From positions 6,316-70,315 of the forward strand of contig DBMR01000107.1 in NCBI GenBank assembly GCA_002298785.1: 64,000 nt of DNA. The letters run 5' to 3'. The notes beneath the pieces are model-generated. The model did not search any database. It saw nothing but the letters and a program-made list of their open reading frames with translations, and was not told the origin of the DNA. The position numbers and the translations under genes are program-made. Position 1 is the stretch's first letter; each line of letters starts with the position of its first letter. Positions 7,766 to 16,313 of the stretch are shown here, one piece after another. Source of the DNA: Verrucomicrobia subdivision 3 bacterium UBA693. Lineage in GTDB: Bacteria; Verrucomicrobiota; Verrucomicrobiia; Limisphaerales; UBA8199.

Positions 7766-9514
7766 ATGCATAGCTTTGTTGACATGCATGAACAGGCACA
7801 TTGGCATCGACGCAACTTCCTGAAAACGCTGGGACTAGGCGGCTCCGCCCTGCTCCTCGCCACGCCTCGTGGTTCCAGTCAAAACGCCCCTGCGGCTGGA
7901 AAAACCGCCGCACGAACGAAGGAAATGGCGGCCGACCTGGTCATCATTGGCGGAAGCCTGGGCGGCTGCGCCGCCGCGCTGGCCGCGGTCCGCTCCGGTT
8001 TGACGGTTATCATGACCGAAGAGACCGACTGGATTGGCGGTCAGTTGACCTCGCAAGCGGTGCCGCCGGACGAAAATCCCTGGATCGAGACTTTTGGTGG
8101 CACTCGCAGTTACCTGCGCCTGCGCCAGGGAATTCGGGATTATTATGCCCGCAATTTCCCCCTGACCGCCGAGGCTCGCGCCAATCCGTATCTCAATCCC
8201 GGGAACGGCTGGGTCTCCCGGCTCTGCCACGAACCCCGCGTCGCGCTCGCGGCCTTGTATGAGCTCCTCGCTCCCTACCTCGCCGGCGGGTCCCTGCAAA
8301 TTCTCACGCAACACCGCCCCACCGCCGCGGAAACCCAGGGCGACCGGGTGCTCGCCGTCAGCCTGCGCGATTTGGAGTCCGGCCATTCTGTGGTGCTTCG
8401 GGCGCCCTGGTTCTGCGATGCCACCGACCTCGGCGACCTGCTGCCTTTGACTAAAACGGAATTCGTCACGGGCGCCGAATCCAAGGCCCAAACCGGCGAA
8501 CCACATGCCCCGGATACAGCCGCATCACAAAACCAGCAGGCCTTCACCTGCTGCTTCGCCATGGATTATCTCGAGGGTGAAGATCACACCATCGAACGAC
8601 CGGCCCAATATGATTTCTGGAAGGACTATGTCCCCAAACTCACCCCAGCCTGGCCCAGAAAACTTTTGTCTTGGGAATACTCGGATCCCGTGACCTTAAC
8701 CACCAAACGGGTGGAAACCGACCCATCCAAAGCCACCGGGCTGTTCGCATACCGCCGCATCATCGACCGTTCCCAATTTGCCCCGGGAACCTATCGCGGG
8801 GACATCTCGCTCGTGAATTGGCCCCAGAACGATTACCTGCTGGGCAACCTGATCGGCGTCACCGACGAAGAAGCGGCCCGCCACGTCGAAGGCGCCCGCC
8901 AATTGAGTTTATCTTTGCTCTATTGGATGCAAACCGAAGCCCCGCGACCCAATGGCAGCCCCGGCTGGAAAGGTCTGCGACTGCGCGCCGACATTACCGG
9001 CACCAGCCATGGCCTGGCCAAATACCCTTACATCCGCGAGAGTCGCAGGTTGCAGGCGGAATTCACCGTCCTGGAGCAACACGTCTCAACGGAAGCCCGG
9101 CGACAGGAGACCGGTGCTACAATTGAAACGGTAAAAGCCATGGAGTATCCCGATTCCGTGGGCATCGGCAGTTATCGCATCGACTTGCACCCCAGCACCA
9201 GCGGCGTGAATTACATCGATGTCGGTTCCCTGCCCTTCCAGATTCCGCTCGGGGCCTTGATTCCCAAGCGGGTCGAGAACCTGCTCGCCGCGTGCAAAAA
9301 CCTGGGCGTAACGCATATCACCAACGGCTGCTACCGCCTGCACCCGGTGGAATGGAATATTGGCGAGGCGGCGGGAGCCCTGGCCGCCTTCTGCAAGGAA
9401 CACAAATGCGCACCGCGGGAAGTTCGCGCCAAAAATGCTCTGCTCCGGGATTTTCAGGGCCTGTTGACGGCTCAAGGGGTCCCGCTTGCATGGCCAAAGG
9501 TCACTCCGCGATGA
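7766..9514 (+). CDS. Tat-exported FAD-dependent oxidoreductase
   Basis: 582 aa. I chose the ATG at 7766 because it follows an AGAAAG-like ribosome site and precedes the twin-arginine motif HRRNFLKTLG; the upstream frame overlaps the divergent SET gene. The dinucleotide fold reads ADLVIIGGSLGGCAAALAA, followed by EETDWIGGQLTSQ, typical of the FAD_oxidored family (PF12831) of planctomycete and verrucomicrobial exported proteins. The C-terminal NLLAACKNLGVTHITNGCYR supports the family. The substrate is unknown. Its stop overlaps the cutA start (ATGA). Confidence 0.85.
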   Translation: MHSFVDMHEQAHWHRRNFLKTLGLGGSALLLATPRGSSQNAPAAGKTAARTKEMAADLVIIGGSLGGCAAALAAVRSGLTVIMTEETDWIGGQLTSQAVPPDENPWIETFGGTRSYLRLRQGIRDYYARNFPLTAEARANPYLNPGNGWVSRLCHEPRVALAALYELLAPYLAGGSLQILTQHRPTAAETQGDRVLAVSLRDLESGHSVVLRAPWFCDATDLGDLLPLTKTEFVTGAESKAQTGEPHAPDTAASQNQQAFTCCFAMDYLEGEDHTIERPAQYDFWKDYVPKLTPAWPRKLLSWEYSDPVTLTTKRVETDPSKATGLFAYRRIIDRSQFAPGTYRGDISLVNWPQNDYLLGNLIGVTDEEAARHVEGARQLSLSLLYWMQTEAPRPNGSPGWKGLRLRADITGTSHGLAKYPYIRESRRLQAEFTVLEQHVSTEARRQETGATIETVKAMEYPDSVGIGSYRIDLHPSTSGVNYIDVGSLPFQIPLGALIPKRVENLLAACKNLGVTHITNGCYRLHPVEWNIGEAAGALAAFCKEHKCAPREVRAKNALLRDFQGLLTAQGVPLAWPKVTPR

Positions 9515-9867
9515 AACCCTCCGACGAACATCTCCTGGTCCTGGTGACCGCGCCGGACCTCGCCATTGCTCGCCAGTTGGTTGCCTTAGCACTGGAAGCG
9601 GGTGCCATTGCCTGCGGCAACCTGGTGCCGGGCATCGAGTCGCATTATCGCTGGCAAGGCAAGCTGGAGCAAAGCAACGAAGTGCTGTTGATACTGAAAA
9701 CCTCCCGCGCCTCCCTGGCTCACCTGGAGGAAATCATTATCGGGCATCATCCCTACGACACCCCGGAGATCATTGCTTTGCCGATCACTGACGGGAATGC
9801 ACGTTACCTCGACTGGATTACCAACTCGGTCACACCGGGGGCACCCCCACCGTCAGATAGCCGATAA
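9511..9867 (+). CDS. cutA: Divalent cation tolerance protein CutA
   Basis: 118 aa. The start at 9511 overlaps the preceding TGA by four bases (ATGA), pointing to translational coupling. It matches CutA1: the TAPD..IA opening strand, ACGNLVPGIESHYRW, and HPYDTPEIIALPI near the end. CutA forms trimers and is linked to copper tolerance, though its biochemical role is unsettled. Confidence 0.95.
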   Translation: MKPSDEHLLVLVTAPDLAIARQLVALALEAGAIACGNLVPGIESHYRWQGKLEQSNEVLLILKTSRASLAHLEEIIIGHHPYDTPEIIALPITDGNARYLDWITNSVTPGAPPPSDSR

Positions 9868-9971
9868 GTGCACCACCAAAAACGGAGCCACTCGCCAAGA
9901 CCTCCCGCCAGGCCCGCGATCAACCGTGCGCCCGGTTTCCAAGATTGTGGGACCACCAATATAGTCCTGAA

Positions 9972-9992
9972 TTCCCGGCCTTGCGCCGGGAA
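9972..9992. terminator. Hairpin downstream of cutA
   Basis: TTCCCGGC (9972-9979) and GCCGGGAA (9985-9992) form a perfect 8-bp stem with a five-base loop. There is no T-run, so it would be a weak terminator or an RNA-stabilising element after cutA. Confidence 0.35.
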
Positions 9993-10018
9993 CGGCCAGC
10001 CGTCAGATTATCTTCGGC

Positions 10019-10294
10019 TTGAAAAGACCACCCGAAATCTGTCCAAATTGCGGAGCCAGCGTGCCACGGTCGGCACGTGCCTGCCCCGAATGCGGCGCGG
10101 ACGACCAAACCGGATGGAGCGAGGAAGCGGAAGGCGGCGGCCTCGATCTGCCTGAGGAGCATTTCGATTATGACGACTACGTGAAACGGGAGTTCGGTGG
10201 AGAACCTCCTGTGCCGCGTGGTATCCATTGGTTTTGGTGGCTGGTGGCTGTCTTGTTGATTGCAGCGGCGCTGATCGGTTGGCTGGGGTTTTGA
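10019..10294 (+). CDS. Small zinc-ribbon membrane protein
   Basis: 91 aa. An N-terminal zinc ribbon has two Cys pairs (ICPNCGA, then CPECGA at about residues 8-26). An acidic linker follows and a single C-terminal transmembrane helix (WWLVAVLLIAAALIGW) ends the protein. The start at 10019 is TTG with no clear ribosome site, so the exact N-terminus is uncertain, but the Cys pairs leave little room for a later start. Zinc-ribbon plus one-helix proteins are common and mostly uncharacterised; I cannot assign a function. Confidence 0.7.
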   Translation: MKRPPEICPNCGASVPRSARACPECGADDQTGWSEEAEGGGLDLPEEHFDYDDYVKREFGGEPPVPRGIHWFWWLVAVLLIAAALIGWLGF

Positions 10295-10427
10295 TCGTCG
10301 CTGACAGGCTCACCCCATCCCGCCTCGCCGAATAGACTCAACCGCAAGGTGTGCGCCCAATTCCTACTCGGCAATCCCATTGTGCTTGAAGCGACCCCGG
10401 GTTTTATCTTAAATCATTGTCAAGATT

Positions 10428-11741
10428 ATGAGTATTTCCCCGACCCCGGCCCAGGCGCTTGACTCCGCCCCGGCTTCAGCGCCCTCAGGTCGCCTGGTTT
10501 CCCTGGATGCCTTGCGTGGTTTTGACATGTTCTGGATCATCGGGGCGGATTCCCTGGTTTACGCGCTCAATCGCATGACCCAGACCGGCCCCACTCGCTT
10601 CCTGGCCAATCAATTGGAACACGCCGAATGGGCCGGTTTTCGGTTCTACGACCTCATCTTTCCGCTGTTCGTCTTCATGATGGGCGTCTCCATGGTGTTC
10701 TCGCTGGGAAAAGCCATCGAAGGAGGCGGACGTCCCGACGCTGTCAAGCGAGTCTTCCGCCGCGGCATCCTGCTTTTCGTCGTCGGCTTGTTCTATTCGG
10801 GCGGCCTCACCAATCCCTGGCCGGACATGCGGCTGATGGGCGTGCTGAACCGCATCGCGCTGGCGTATTTCTTCGGGGGCCTATTGTTTTGCTTCTTCAA
10901 ACCGCGTGCCCTGGCCGCGTGGTGCGTCGCTCTACTCATCGGCTATTGGGCCTTGGTCTGTTTTGTGCCTATTCGCGATATTCAATTGGAGAAAACCAAC
11001 CTCGCCTCCCTGGCCGAAAAGGCCGGCAACACCGCCGGAGCTTCGGCACTGCGTGAATCCGGCAACCCTTCCGCCGTCAAGGACGGCCTCGCGTGGGCCA
11101 CCGCACAAAAGCTTTTTAATGCCACCACCAATCAAACTCATGGGAAGTTTGAGCCCGGCTTGAACCTCGTAAATCATCTCGACTTCCAGTACCTGCCCGC
11201 GCGCAAGTACGATCAGTTCTATGACCCTGAAGGGCTATTGAGCACCATGCCAGCGGTGGTAACTTGCCTCCTGGGAGTGCTGACCGGATTCCTGTTGCGC
11301 GACCCGACCCGTCCGGATCAGCGCAAAGTAGCGCTGCTGGTGGCTTGGGGCTGCGTCGCCATCGCTGCCGGATGGCTGTGGAACCTGCAGTTCCCAGTCA
11401 TCAAGAAGATCTGGACTTCCTCCTATGTGCTGGTCGCGGGAGGTTACAGCGCGCTCCTCATGGCGCTTTTCTATTTCGTCGTGGATGTGCTTAAGTTGCG
11501 GGGATGGTGCCAGCCGTTCGTTTGGATGGGCATGAACTCCATTACCGTCTACCTCGCCAGCAACATGCTGGGCGGCTTTCGCAAACTCGCCACCCGCCTC
11601 GCCGGCGGGGATCTAAAAACCTGGTTCGACACTTCGGTGGCCAAGGGCATGGGCGATCTCGTGATCTCCATCGTGGGCTTGCTGCTCGCCTTCTGGTTCG
11701 TCCGCTTCCTCTATAAGCGGAAAGTGTTCCTGCGACTATAA
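10428..11741 (+). CDS. HGSNAT-like multi-pass membrane protein (DUF5009 type)
   Basis: 437 aa. After a short Pro/Ala-rich tail, SLDALRGFDMFWIIG opens the first helix, the signature of bacterial relatives of heparan-alpha-glucosaminide N-acetyltransferase. FPLFVFMMGVSM, LMGVLNRIALAYFFGG and FVWMGMNSITVYL support this; I count roughly ten membrane helices. Relatives are thought to acetylate glucosamine residues across the membrane using acetyl-CoA, but the substrate is not known here. It stands alone and converges on the ribosomal operon, sharing the terminator region at 11771-11810. Confidence 0.85.
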   Translation: MSISPTPAQALDSAPASAPSGRLVSLDALRGFDMFWIIGADSLVYALNRMTQTGPTRFLANQLEHAEWAGFRFYDLIFPLFVFMMGVSMVFSLGKAIEGGGRPDAVKRVFRRGILLFVVGLFYSGGLTNPWPDMRLMGVLNRIALAYFFGGLLFCFFKPRALAAWCVALLIGYWALVCFVPIRDIQLEKTNLASLAEKAGNTAGASALRESGNPSAVKDGLAWATAQKLFNATTNQTHGKFEPGLNLVNHLDFQYLPARKYDQFYDPEGLLSTMPAVVTCLLGVLTGFLLRDPTRPDQRKVALLVAWGCVAIAAGWLWNLQFPVIKKIWTSSYVLVAGGYSALLMALFYFVVDVLKLRGWCQPFVWMGMNSITVYLASNMLGGFRKLATRLAGGDLKTWFDTSVAKGMGDLVISIVGLLLAFWFVRFLYKRKVFLRL

Positions 11742-11770
11742 GCGGAACGCTCCGAGCAACCTCTGCACTT

Positions 11771-11810
11771 ATAAAAAAACAAAGCCCGATCCCAAGTCGG
11801 GAACGGGCTT
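11771..11810 (-). terminator. Intrinsic terminator of the ribosomal operon
   Basis: Read on the minus strand: AAGCCCG, a partly paired loop, CGGGCTT (stem arms 11782-11788 and 11804-11810), then a run rich in T (complement of 11771-11781). This is a standard rho-independent terminator 29 bases past the rplQ stop. The stem could also serve the convergent membrane-protein gene, although the plus strand has no comparable T-run. Confidence 0.85.
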
Positions 11811-11838
11811 CGTCTGAATTAATTAGCGCTGTCTGGAG

Positions 11839-12285
11839 CTACTTGGTCGCGCCGGCCGCTTCGGTCTTGGCTTCAGCGGGCTTGGTCTCCGACGTGGTGG
11901 CTTCCGCGTTCGGCGTTTCCACCGGCGCCGGCAAGTCCACCCATTCCAGGATGGCTTTCTGGCTCGAATCACCCTGGCGCTGATTCATCTTCACGATCCG
12001 GGTGTAACCACCGCGGCGTCCCTTTTGGGCGGGCGCGATCTCGGTAAACAGGATTTTGACGGCTTCCTCCTGGTGCAGGCGTGCCACGGCCAGGCGGCGG
12101 TCGCTCAACTTGCCACTCTTGCACAGGGTAACCATCTTCTCTGCTACGGAACGAGCAGCTTTGGCCTTGGGCAGCGAGGTGACGACGCGCTTGTGCTTGA
12201 TCAGGCTGCAAACGAGGTTGGCCAGCATCGCGTTGCGATGTTCGCTGGTGCGGCCCAGCTTGGCGGTTCTTTTAAGGTGTCGCAT
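11839..12285 (-). CDS. rplQ: Ribosomal protein bL17
   Basis: 148 aa. The L17 core is clear: MRHLKRTAKLGRTSEHRNAM, LIKHKRVVTSLPKAKAAR, and GYTRIVKMNQRQGD. About 30 residues of Ala/Thr/Glu-rich low complexity extend the C-terminus past the usual end. It is the last gene of the operon, 9 bases after rpoA, and assembles into the large subunit near the exit tunnel. Confidence 0.97.
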   Translation of the reverse strand: MRHLKRTAKLGRTSEHRNAMLANLVCSLIKHKRVVTSLPKAKAARSVAEKMVTLCKSGKLSDRRLAVARLHQEEAVKILFTEIAPAQKGRRGGYTRIVKMNQRQGDSSQKAILEWVDLPAPVETPNAEATTSETKPAEAKTEAAGATK

Positions 12286-12294
12286 AGATCTTAC

Positions 12295-13320
12295 TTATCG
12301 GGAAATCGGCAGGGCCGACGGGTCTTCTTTAGGAGCATCCAGCAGTTCGGGTTCGAAGGTCATTCCCAGCGTCAAACCCAGAGCCTGCAGTTTCTCCTTA
12401 ATTTCGTTCAGCGATTTTTTGCCAAAGTTGCGGTACTTGAGCATCTCCTGCTCCGACTTCATGGCCAGTTGGCCGACGGTGGTGATGTTCGCGTTGTTCA
12501 AGCAGTTCGCGGCGCGCACGCTCAATTCGATCTCGTTGACACTCATGTTCAACAGCTTCTTGAGCTTGGTCTTCTCCTCGTCCTGCTTGTCTACCACTTC
12601 CTCAAATTCCACCGCGTCCTTGTCGTATCCAACAAACACATCTAGGTGATGCTGCAGGATCGCGGACGCCTGGGTCAAAGCATCGTCCGGGGTGATGCGG
12701 CCGTCGGTCCAAATCTCCAGGACCAGGCGGTCGTAGTCGGTGCGTTGTCCGACGCGCGCGTTTTCCACCGCGTAACGCACCCGGGTTACCGGCGAGAAAA
12801 GCGAATCGATGGCAATAACGCCAATCGCCTGGTTGGGCTTCTTGTTTTCGTCGCCCGGCAGAAAGCCGCGGCCGACTTTCACTTCCAACTCCATCTCGAA
12901 TTTGCGCTTCTTGTCCAGAGTGCAAATGTGCTGGGTGGGATTCACCAACTCGAGATTCTGACTGAGCTGGATGTCCGCGGCGGTGACTTCGCCTTCCTTA
13001 TTGACCGAAAGCAGCAAGGTCTGCGGTTCGCGAATCGCGGATTTGAACAAAACCCGTTTCAGGTTCAGGACGATGTCCGTGACATCTTCCACGATACCGT
13101 CAATGGTAGCGAATTCGTGCATCGCCCCATCCACTTTGATCGAGGTGATTGCCGCGCCCTCGAGTGAGGAGAGCAGCACGCGCCGCAGTGAGTTGCCAAT
13201 GGTGTGCCCATAACCCGGTTCAAAGGGTTCCGCCACGAATTTCGCGTAAGTCGGAGTAGCGGTGGACTCTTCTTTGGTCAACCGCTTGGGCATTTCAAAA
13301 CGTCCAAGTCTAACTGCCAT
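12295..13320 (-). CDS. rpoA: RNA polymerase alpha subunit
   Basis: 341 aa. The N-terminal assembly domain has EPFEPGYGHTIGNSLRRVLL. The C-terminal domain has ELSVRAANCLNNANI, TVGQLAMKSEQEMLKYRNFG and KSLNEIKEKL, the helices that touch UP-element DNA and activators. Length and layout are normal. It follows rpsD after a 123-base gap that holds a strong stem-loop. Confidence 0.98.
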   Translation of the reverse strand: MAVRLGRFEMPKRLTKEESTATPTYAKFVAEPFEPGYGHTIGNSLRRVLLSSLEGAAITSIKVDGAMHEFATIDGIVEDVTDIVLNLKRVLFKSAIREPQTLLLSVNKEGEVTAADIQLSQNLELVNPTQHICTLDKKRKFEMELEVKVGRGFLPGDENKKPNQAIGVIAIDSLFSPVTRVRYAVENARVGQRTDYDRLVLEIWTDGRITPDDALTQASAILQHHLDVFVGYDKDAVEFEEVVDKQDEEKTKLKKLLNMSVNEIELSVRAANCLNNANITTVGQLAMKSEQEMLKYRNFGKKSLNEIKEKLQALGLTLGMTFEPELLDAPKEDPSALPISR

Positions 13321-13394
13321 ATTTTCCTTTCAACAATTTTAATCTGGCCGCCGTGGCTGATTCCCGCAGCCCCGGCGTCCCCTATAATTGTTTT

Positions 13395-13429
13395 GAATCT
13401 CGCCGACGGGTTGCCCGTCCGCGAGATTC
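13395..13429 (-). promoter_or_regulatory. Intercistronic stem-loop between rpsD and rpoA
   Basis: GAATCTCG (13395-13402) pairs with CGAGATTC (13422-13429), and inside it GACGGG (13405-13410) pairs with CCCGTC (13414-13419) around a TTG loop. No T-run follows on the minus strand, so it is not a plain terminator. It may be an RNA processing or stability element, or a binding site for S4, which is encoded just upstream and is a known autoregulator of alpha-operon mRNA in enterobacteria. Confidence 0.6.
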
Positions 13430-13443
13430 GTTGTGTTTATTGA

Positions 13444-14052
13444 TTAACGGGAATAAAACTCGACTACCGCTTGCTCGTTGGCAATCGGCTGAATCTCGTC
13501 ACGGGTAGGGATGCGCATCACCACTCCGCGAAGGGCTTCCTTGTTCAAGGACAGCCAATCGGGCACCGTGCGGCTGGTGGCACTTTCCAAATTTCGGGTC
13601 GCCAGTTGCCGGGCGGCGTTGGAATTCTTGATCTCCACCACGTCATTCACCTTCAGCGCGCAGGACGGCACGTCCACCTTGCGACCGTTCACTTTCACAT
13701 GGCCGTGACCGACCAACTGCCGGGCGGCGGCGCGGGTATTGGCGAAACCGAGATGATAGCAAATGTTGTCCAGCCGCGTCTCGAGGATCTGGAGCATTTG
13801 CTCGCCGGTCACACCACGACGTTGGCGGGCCTTCTCATAGACGCCACGAAATTGACGCTCCAGGAGGCCGTAGTAATAGCGCAACTTCTGCTTTTCGATC
13901 AGGCCCAGGCCGTAATCAGTGTGTTTCCGCCGCGACTTCGGGCCATGCACGCCCGGACCATAATTGCGACGTTCCAAATACTTTGACGGGCCGAAGATGG
14001 GTACCCCAAACCTGCGGCTGATGCGAACACGAGGGCCAGTATAACGAGCCAT
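13444..14052 (-). CDS. rpsD: Ribosomal protein uS4
   Basis: 202 aa. MARYTGPRVRISRRFG, the LLERQFRGVYEKARQRRGVTG segment and the S4 RNA-binding domain (LETRLDNICYHLGFANTRAAARQLV region) are intact. There is no N-terminal Cys4 zinc knuckle, so it is the zinc-free form. It nucleates 30S assembly and in enterobacteria represses alpha-operon translation. Confidence 0.98.
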   Translation of the reverse strand: MARYTGPRVRISRRFGVPIFGPSKYLERRNYGPGVHGPKSRRKHTDYGLGLIEKQKLRYYYGLLERQFRGVYEKARQRRGVTGEQMLQILETRLDNICYHLGFANTRAAARQLVGHGHVKVNGRKVDVPSCALKVNDVVEIKNSNAARQLATRNLESATSRTVPDWLSLNKEALRGVVMRIPTRDEIQPIANEQAVVEFYSR

Positions 14053-14085
14053 ACTTAAATTATTCCAGAGAGTTGAGTTAAAAAG

Positions 14086-14742
14086 TTAGACGCGGCGTTT
14101 CTTCCGGGGGCGGCAGCCATTATGCGGCACCGGGGTCACATCTTTGATCGTGGTGATCTCGAGGCCGATCGCCTGCAAGGCGCGAATGGCGGATTCGCGG
14201 CCCGATCCGGGCCCCTTCACGCGCACTTCCACTTCGCGCATGCCGTGGGACATCGCTTGGCGGGCGGCATCCTGCGCCACCTGCTGTGCGGCGTAGGCCG
14301 TGCTCTTGCGCGAACCTTTGAAACCGACGCGGCCCGAGGTGGACCAGCCGATCACATGACCCTGCATGTCGGTAATGCTGACATGCGTGTTGTTGAAGGT
14401 CGCCAAGATGTTGGCGATCCCGGTCGTAATATTCTTTGCGCCCTTGGCCTTGACGATCTTCTTGCCCGCCATCTCGTCCGCGAGCAGTTCGGCTGCGGTC
14501 GGAGCACTGACCGCCGGCACGGGACCTGCCGCCGGAGCGGCTGCACCTTCAGCGGCAGCGGGTGCCGGAGCGGGAGCCCCTGCGGCCGGAGCCGCACCTT
14601 CAGCGGGCGCTGCGGCCTTCTTGGGAGTTTTGGGAGTTTTCGCCTCGCCGGCAGCCGGTTTGGCGGCGGCCTTCTCAGGCGCGCCTTCAGGTTTGCCTTC
14701 CTTCTTCGGAGCGGCGGGTTGCTTTTTGGTTTCGTCAGCCAT
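14086..14742 (-). CDS. rpsK: Ribosomal protein uS11 with a long Ala/Pro/Lys-rich N-terminal extension
   Basis: 218 aa against the usual 125-130. Residues 91-218 are canonical S11 (ATFNNTHVSITD, GRVGFKGSRKSTAYAAQQ, ending NGCRPRKKRRV). Residues 1-90 are low-complexity Ala/Pro/Lys/Glu. The ATG at 14742 sits 6 bases after the rpsM stop, as expected of an operon gene. An internal ATG at residue 91 (14472), preceded by GGACGAG, would give a normal-length protein. Both starts may be used; protein evidence is needed to decide. Confidence 0.93.
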   Translation of the reverse strand: MADETKKQPAAPKKEGKPEGAPEKAAAKPAAGEAKTPKTPKKAAAPAEGAAPAAGAPAPAPAAAEGAAAPAAGPVPAVSAPTAAELLADEMAGKKIVKAKGAKNITTGIANILATFNNTHVSITDMQGHVIGWSTSGRVGFKGSRKSTAYAAQQVAQDAARQAMSHGMREVEVRVKGPGSGRESAIRALQAIGLEITTIKDVTPVPHNGCRPRKKRRV

Positions 14743-14748
14743 AACAGA

Positions 14749-15144
14749 TTAGTGAATTCCAGCCTTGGCGCTCGGATTGCGCGTGACACCGACCGTCTTG
14801 CGCGGCCCCTTGCGCGTGCGCGCGTTGGTCTGCGTACGCTGGCCACGCACCGGCAGACCGCGCAGGTGGCGGACACCGCGGTAGCACTTGATGCCCTGCA
14901 GACGCTTGAGGTTCATGCCAATTTCGCGGCGCAGGTCGCCCTCGATGACATACTTGCCATCCTGGATCGCGTGGACAATTTGGGAAAGCTGTTGCTCCGT
15001 CAGGTCCTTCGCGCGGACCGACGGATCGATGTTTGCCTTGGCGAGAATGTCGCAGGCGTTGCTGGGGCCGATCCCGTAAATGTAGCGGAGCGCAATATCA
15101 ATGCGCTTATTCGGCGGTACTTCAACTCCGATGATACGAGCCAT
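14749..15144 (-). CDS. rpsM: Ribosomal protein uS13
   Basis: 131 aa. MARIIGVEVPPNKRIDIALRYI, the helix-two-turn-helix GIGPSNACDIL and the C-terminal RGQRTQTNARTRKGPRK are standard. S13 sits in the 30S head and contacts the P-site tRNA and the 50S. It is 6 bases upstream of rpsK and 44 bases after rpmJ. Confidence 0.98.
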   Translation of the reverse strand: MARIIGVEVPPNKRIDIALRYIYGIGPSNACDILAKANIDPSVRAKDLTEQQLSQIVHAIQDGKYVIEGDLRREIGMNLKRLQGIKCYRGVRHLRGLPVRGQRTQTNARTRKGPRKTVGVTRNPSAKAGIH

Positions 15145-15188
15145 ATTTCTCTATTTTTTTACGCTGCTTTGCTGGTGGCCTTGCCTTC

Positions 15189-15302
15189 TCAACCCTGGCG
15201 CTGTTTGTGCCGGGCGTTGGTGCAAATGACACGAATTACACCCTTGCGACGAATTATTTTGCAATTCTCGCAAAGTTTTTTCACGGATGCGCGAACTTTC
15301 AT
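15189..15302 (-). CDS. rpmJ: Ribosomal protein bL36
   Basis: 37 aa. The protein starts MKVRASVKKLCENCKIIRR and ends ARHKQRQG. Three Cys and one His (LCENC, ICTNARH) give the zinc-binding C+ form. It lies between infA (7 bases upstream) and rpsM, the standard position in spc/alpha clusters. Confidence 0.95.
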   Translation of the reverse strand: MKVRASVKKLCENCKIIRRKGVIRVICTNARHKQRQG

Positions 15303-15309
15303 ATAAAAT

Positions 15310-15534
15310 TTACTTTTTGCCTGCTGCCAACATCATTCGCCCCTGCGACAAATCGCACGGAGACAACCGCAGCCGGACTTTCTCGCCAACTGCCGGCAGG
15401 ACACAAGCCAATTTGGCCCGCCCCGCCACGTAACCCAGTAATCTGTGCCCATTGGCCAACTCGACCCGGCAAGTCCGGTTCGGCAACACTTCCAGAATCA
15501 AGCCTTCGACTTCAAAGGCAGCTTCTCGGCACAT
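15310..15534 (-). CDS. infA: Translation initiation factor IF-1 (divergent)
   Basis: 74 aa. The opening AAFEVEGLILEVLPNRTCRVEL aligns with the EVEGTVxExLPNxxFRVEL strand of IF-1 OB folds and fixes the start. The remainder is more divergent (GYVAGRAKLACVLPAVG, VRLRLSPCDLSQGRMM), but the SPxDLxxGR element is kept. The start lies within the end of map, a 37-base overlap, so it is probably translationally coupled. Confidence 0.9.
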   Translation of the reverse strand: MCREAAFEVEGLILEVLPNRTCRVELANGHRLLGYVAGRAKLACVLPAVGEKVRLRLSPCDLSQGRMMLAAGKK

Positions 15535-16271
15535 GTCATAATTTCCGGCTCCGACTCGGTCACCAGGACGGTATGCTCAAAATGAGCTGATAATGAACCA
15601 TCCTGCGTCACCACTGTCCAGCCGTCATTCAAAATTTTTACCGCCGCAGCCCCGGCATTCACCATGGGCTCAATCGCCAGCGTCATACCCGCACGGAGTT
15701 TGGGCGATGACTTTCCATCCACGTAGTTTGGGATCTGGGGCTCTTCATGCATCGATCTTCCGACGCCATGACCCACAAACTCCCGAACCACGCTAAACCC
15801 ATTGCTCTCAACGTACTGTTGCACGGCTCGCGAGATGTCGACTACTCGATTGCCGGGCACCGCCTGGGCGATACCCATGTGCAAAGACTTTTCCGTGACA
15901 TCCATCAGTTTCTGCGCCAAAACCCCGCAACCACCCACCGCCACCGTCCGCGCATTGTCACCGATAAAACCGTTATAAATCACACCCACATCCAGACTTA
16001 CGATATCTCCCAACCGTAGTTGTTTGGGCCCCGCGATCCCATGCACCACTTGCTCGTTCACCGAGATACAAATGTGACACGGATACTTGCGATAACCCAA
16101 AAAGGCGCTTTTGGCACCGTGATGCCTTATCCGAGCGGCCGCGTATTCGTCCAACTCGATGGTTGTCAACCCGGGGCGAATATAATTCGCCACCTCGCTC
16201 AGAACCACCCCGGCCACCGCACAGGCGGGCCGCATCGCTTCCAAATCCCGCTCGTTCTTAATTACAATCAT
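15498..16271 (-). CDS. map: Type I methionine aminopeptidase
   Basis: 257 aa. Metal ligands are in place: SLDVGVIYNGFIGDNART (two Asp), FVGHGVGRSMHE (His), AIEPMVN (Glu) and the final FEHTVLVTE (Glu). It removes the initiator Met from nascent chains. Encoded between secY and infA, the usual arrangement. Confidence 0.97.
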   Translation of the reverse strand: MIVIKNERDLEAMRPACAVAGVVLSEVANYIRPGLTTIELDEYAAARIRHHGAKSAFLGYRKYPCHICISVNEQVVHGIAGPKQLRLGDIVSLDVGVIYNGFIGDNARTVAVGGCGVLAQKLMDVTEKSLHMGIAQAVPGNRVVDISRAVQQYVESNGFSVVREFVGHGVGRSMHEEPQIPNYVDGKSSPKLRAGMTLAIEPMVNAGAAAVKILNDGWTVVTQDGSLSAHFEHTVLVTESEPEIMTCAEKLPLKSKA

Positions 16272-16313
16272 CTGCGTGCGCCGTCCCGCGATACTCCCCG
16301 GCGGGCTGCGGTC

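Noticed and set aside
14122..15306. A 394-codon plus-strand frame
   Set aside because: Antisense to rpsK, rpsM and rpmJ; low-complexity mirror of the Ala/Pro-rich S11 extension.
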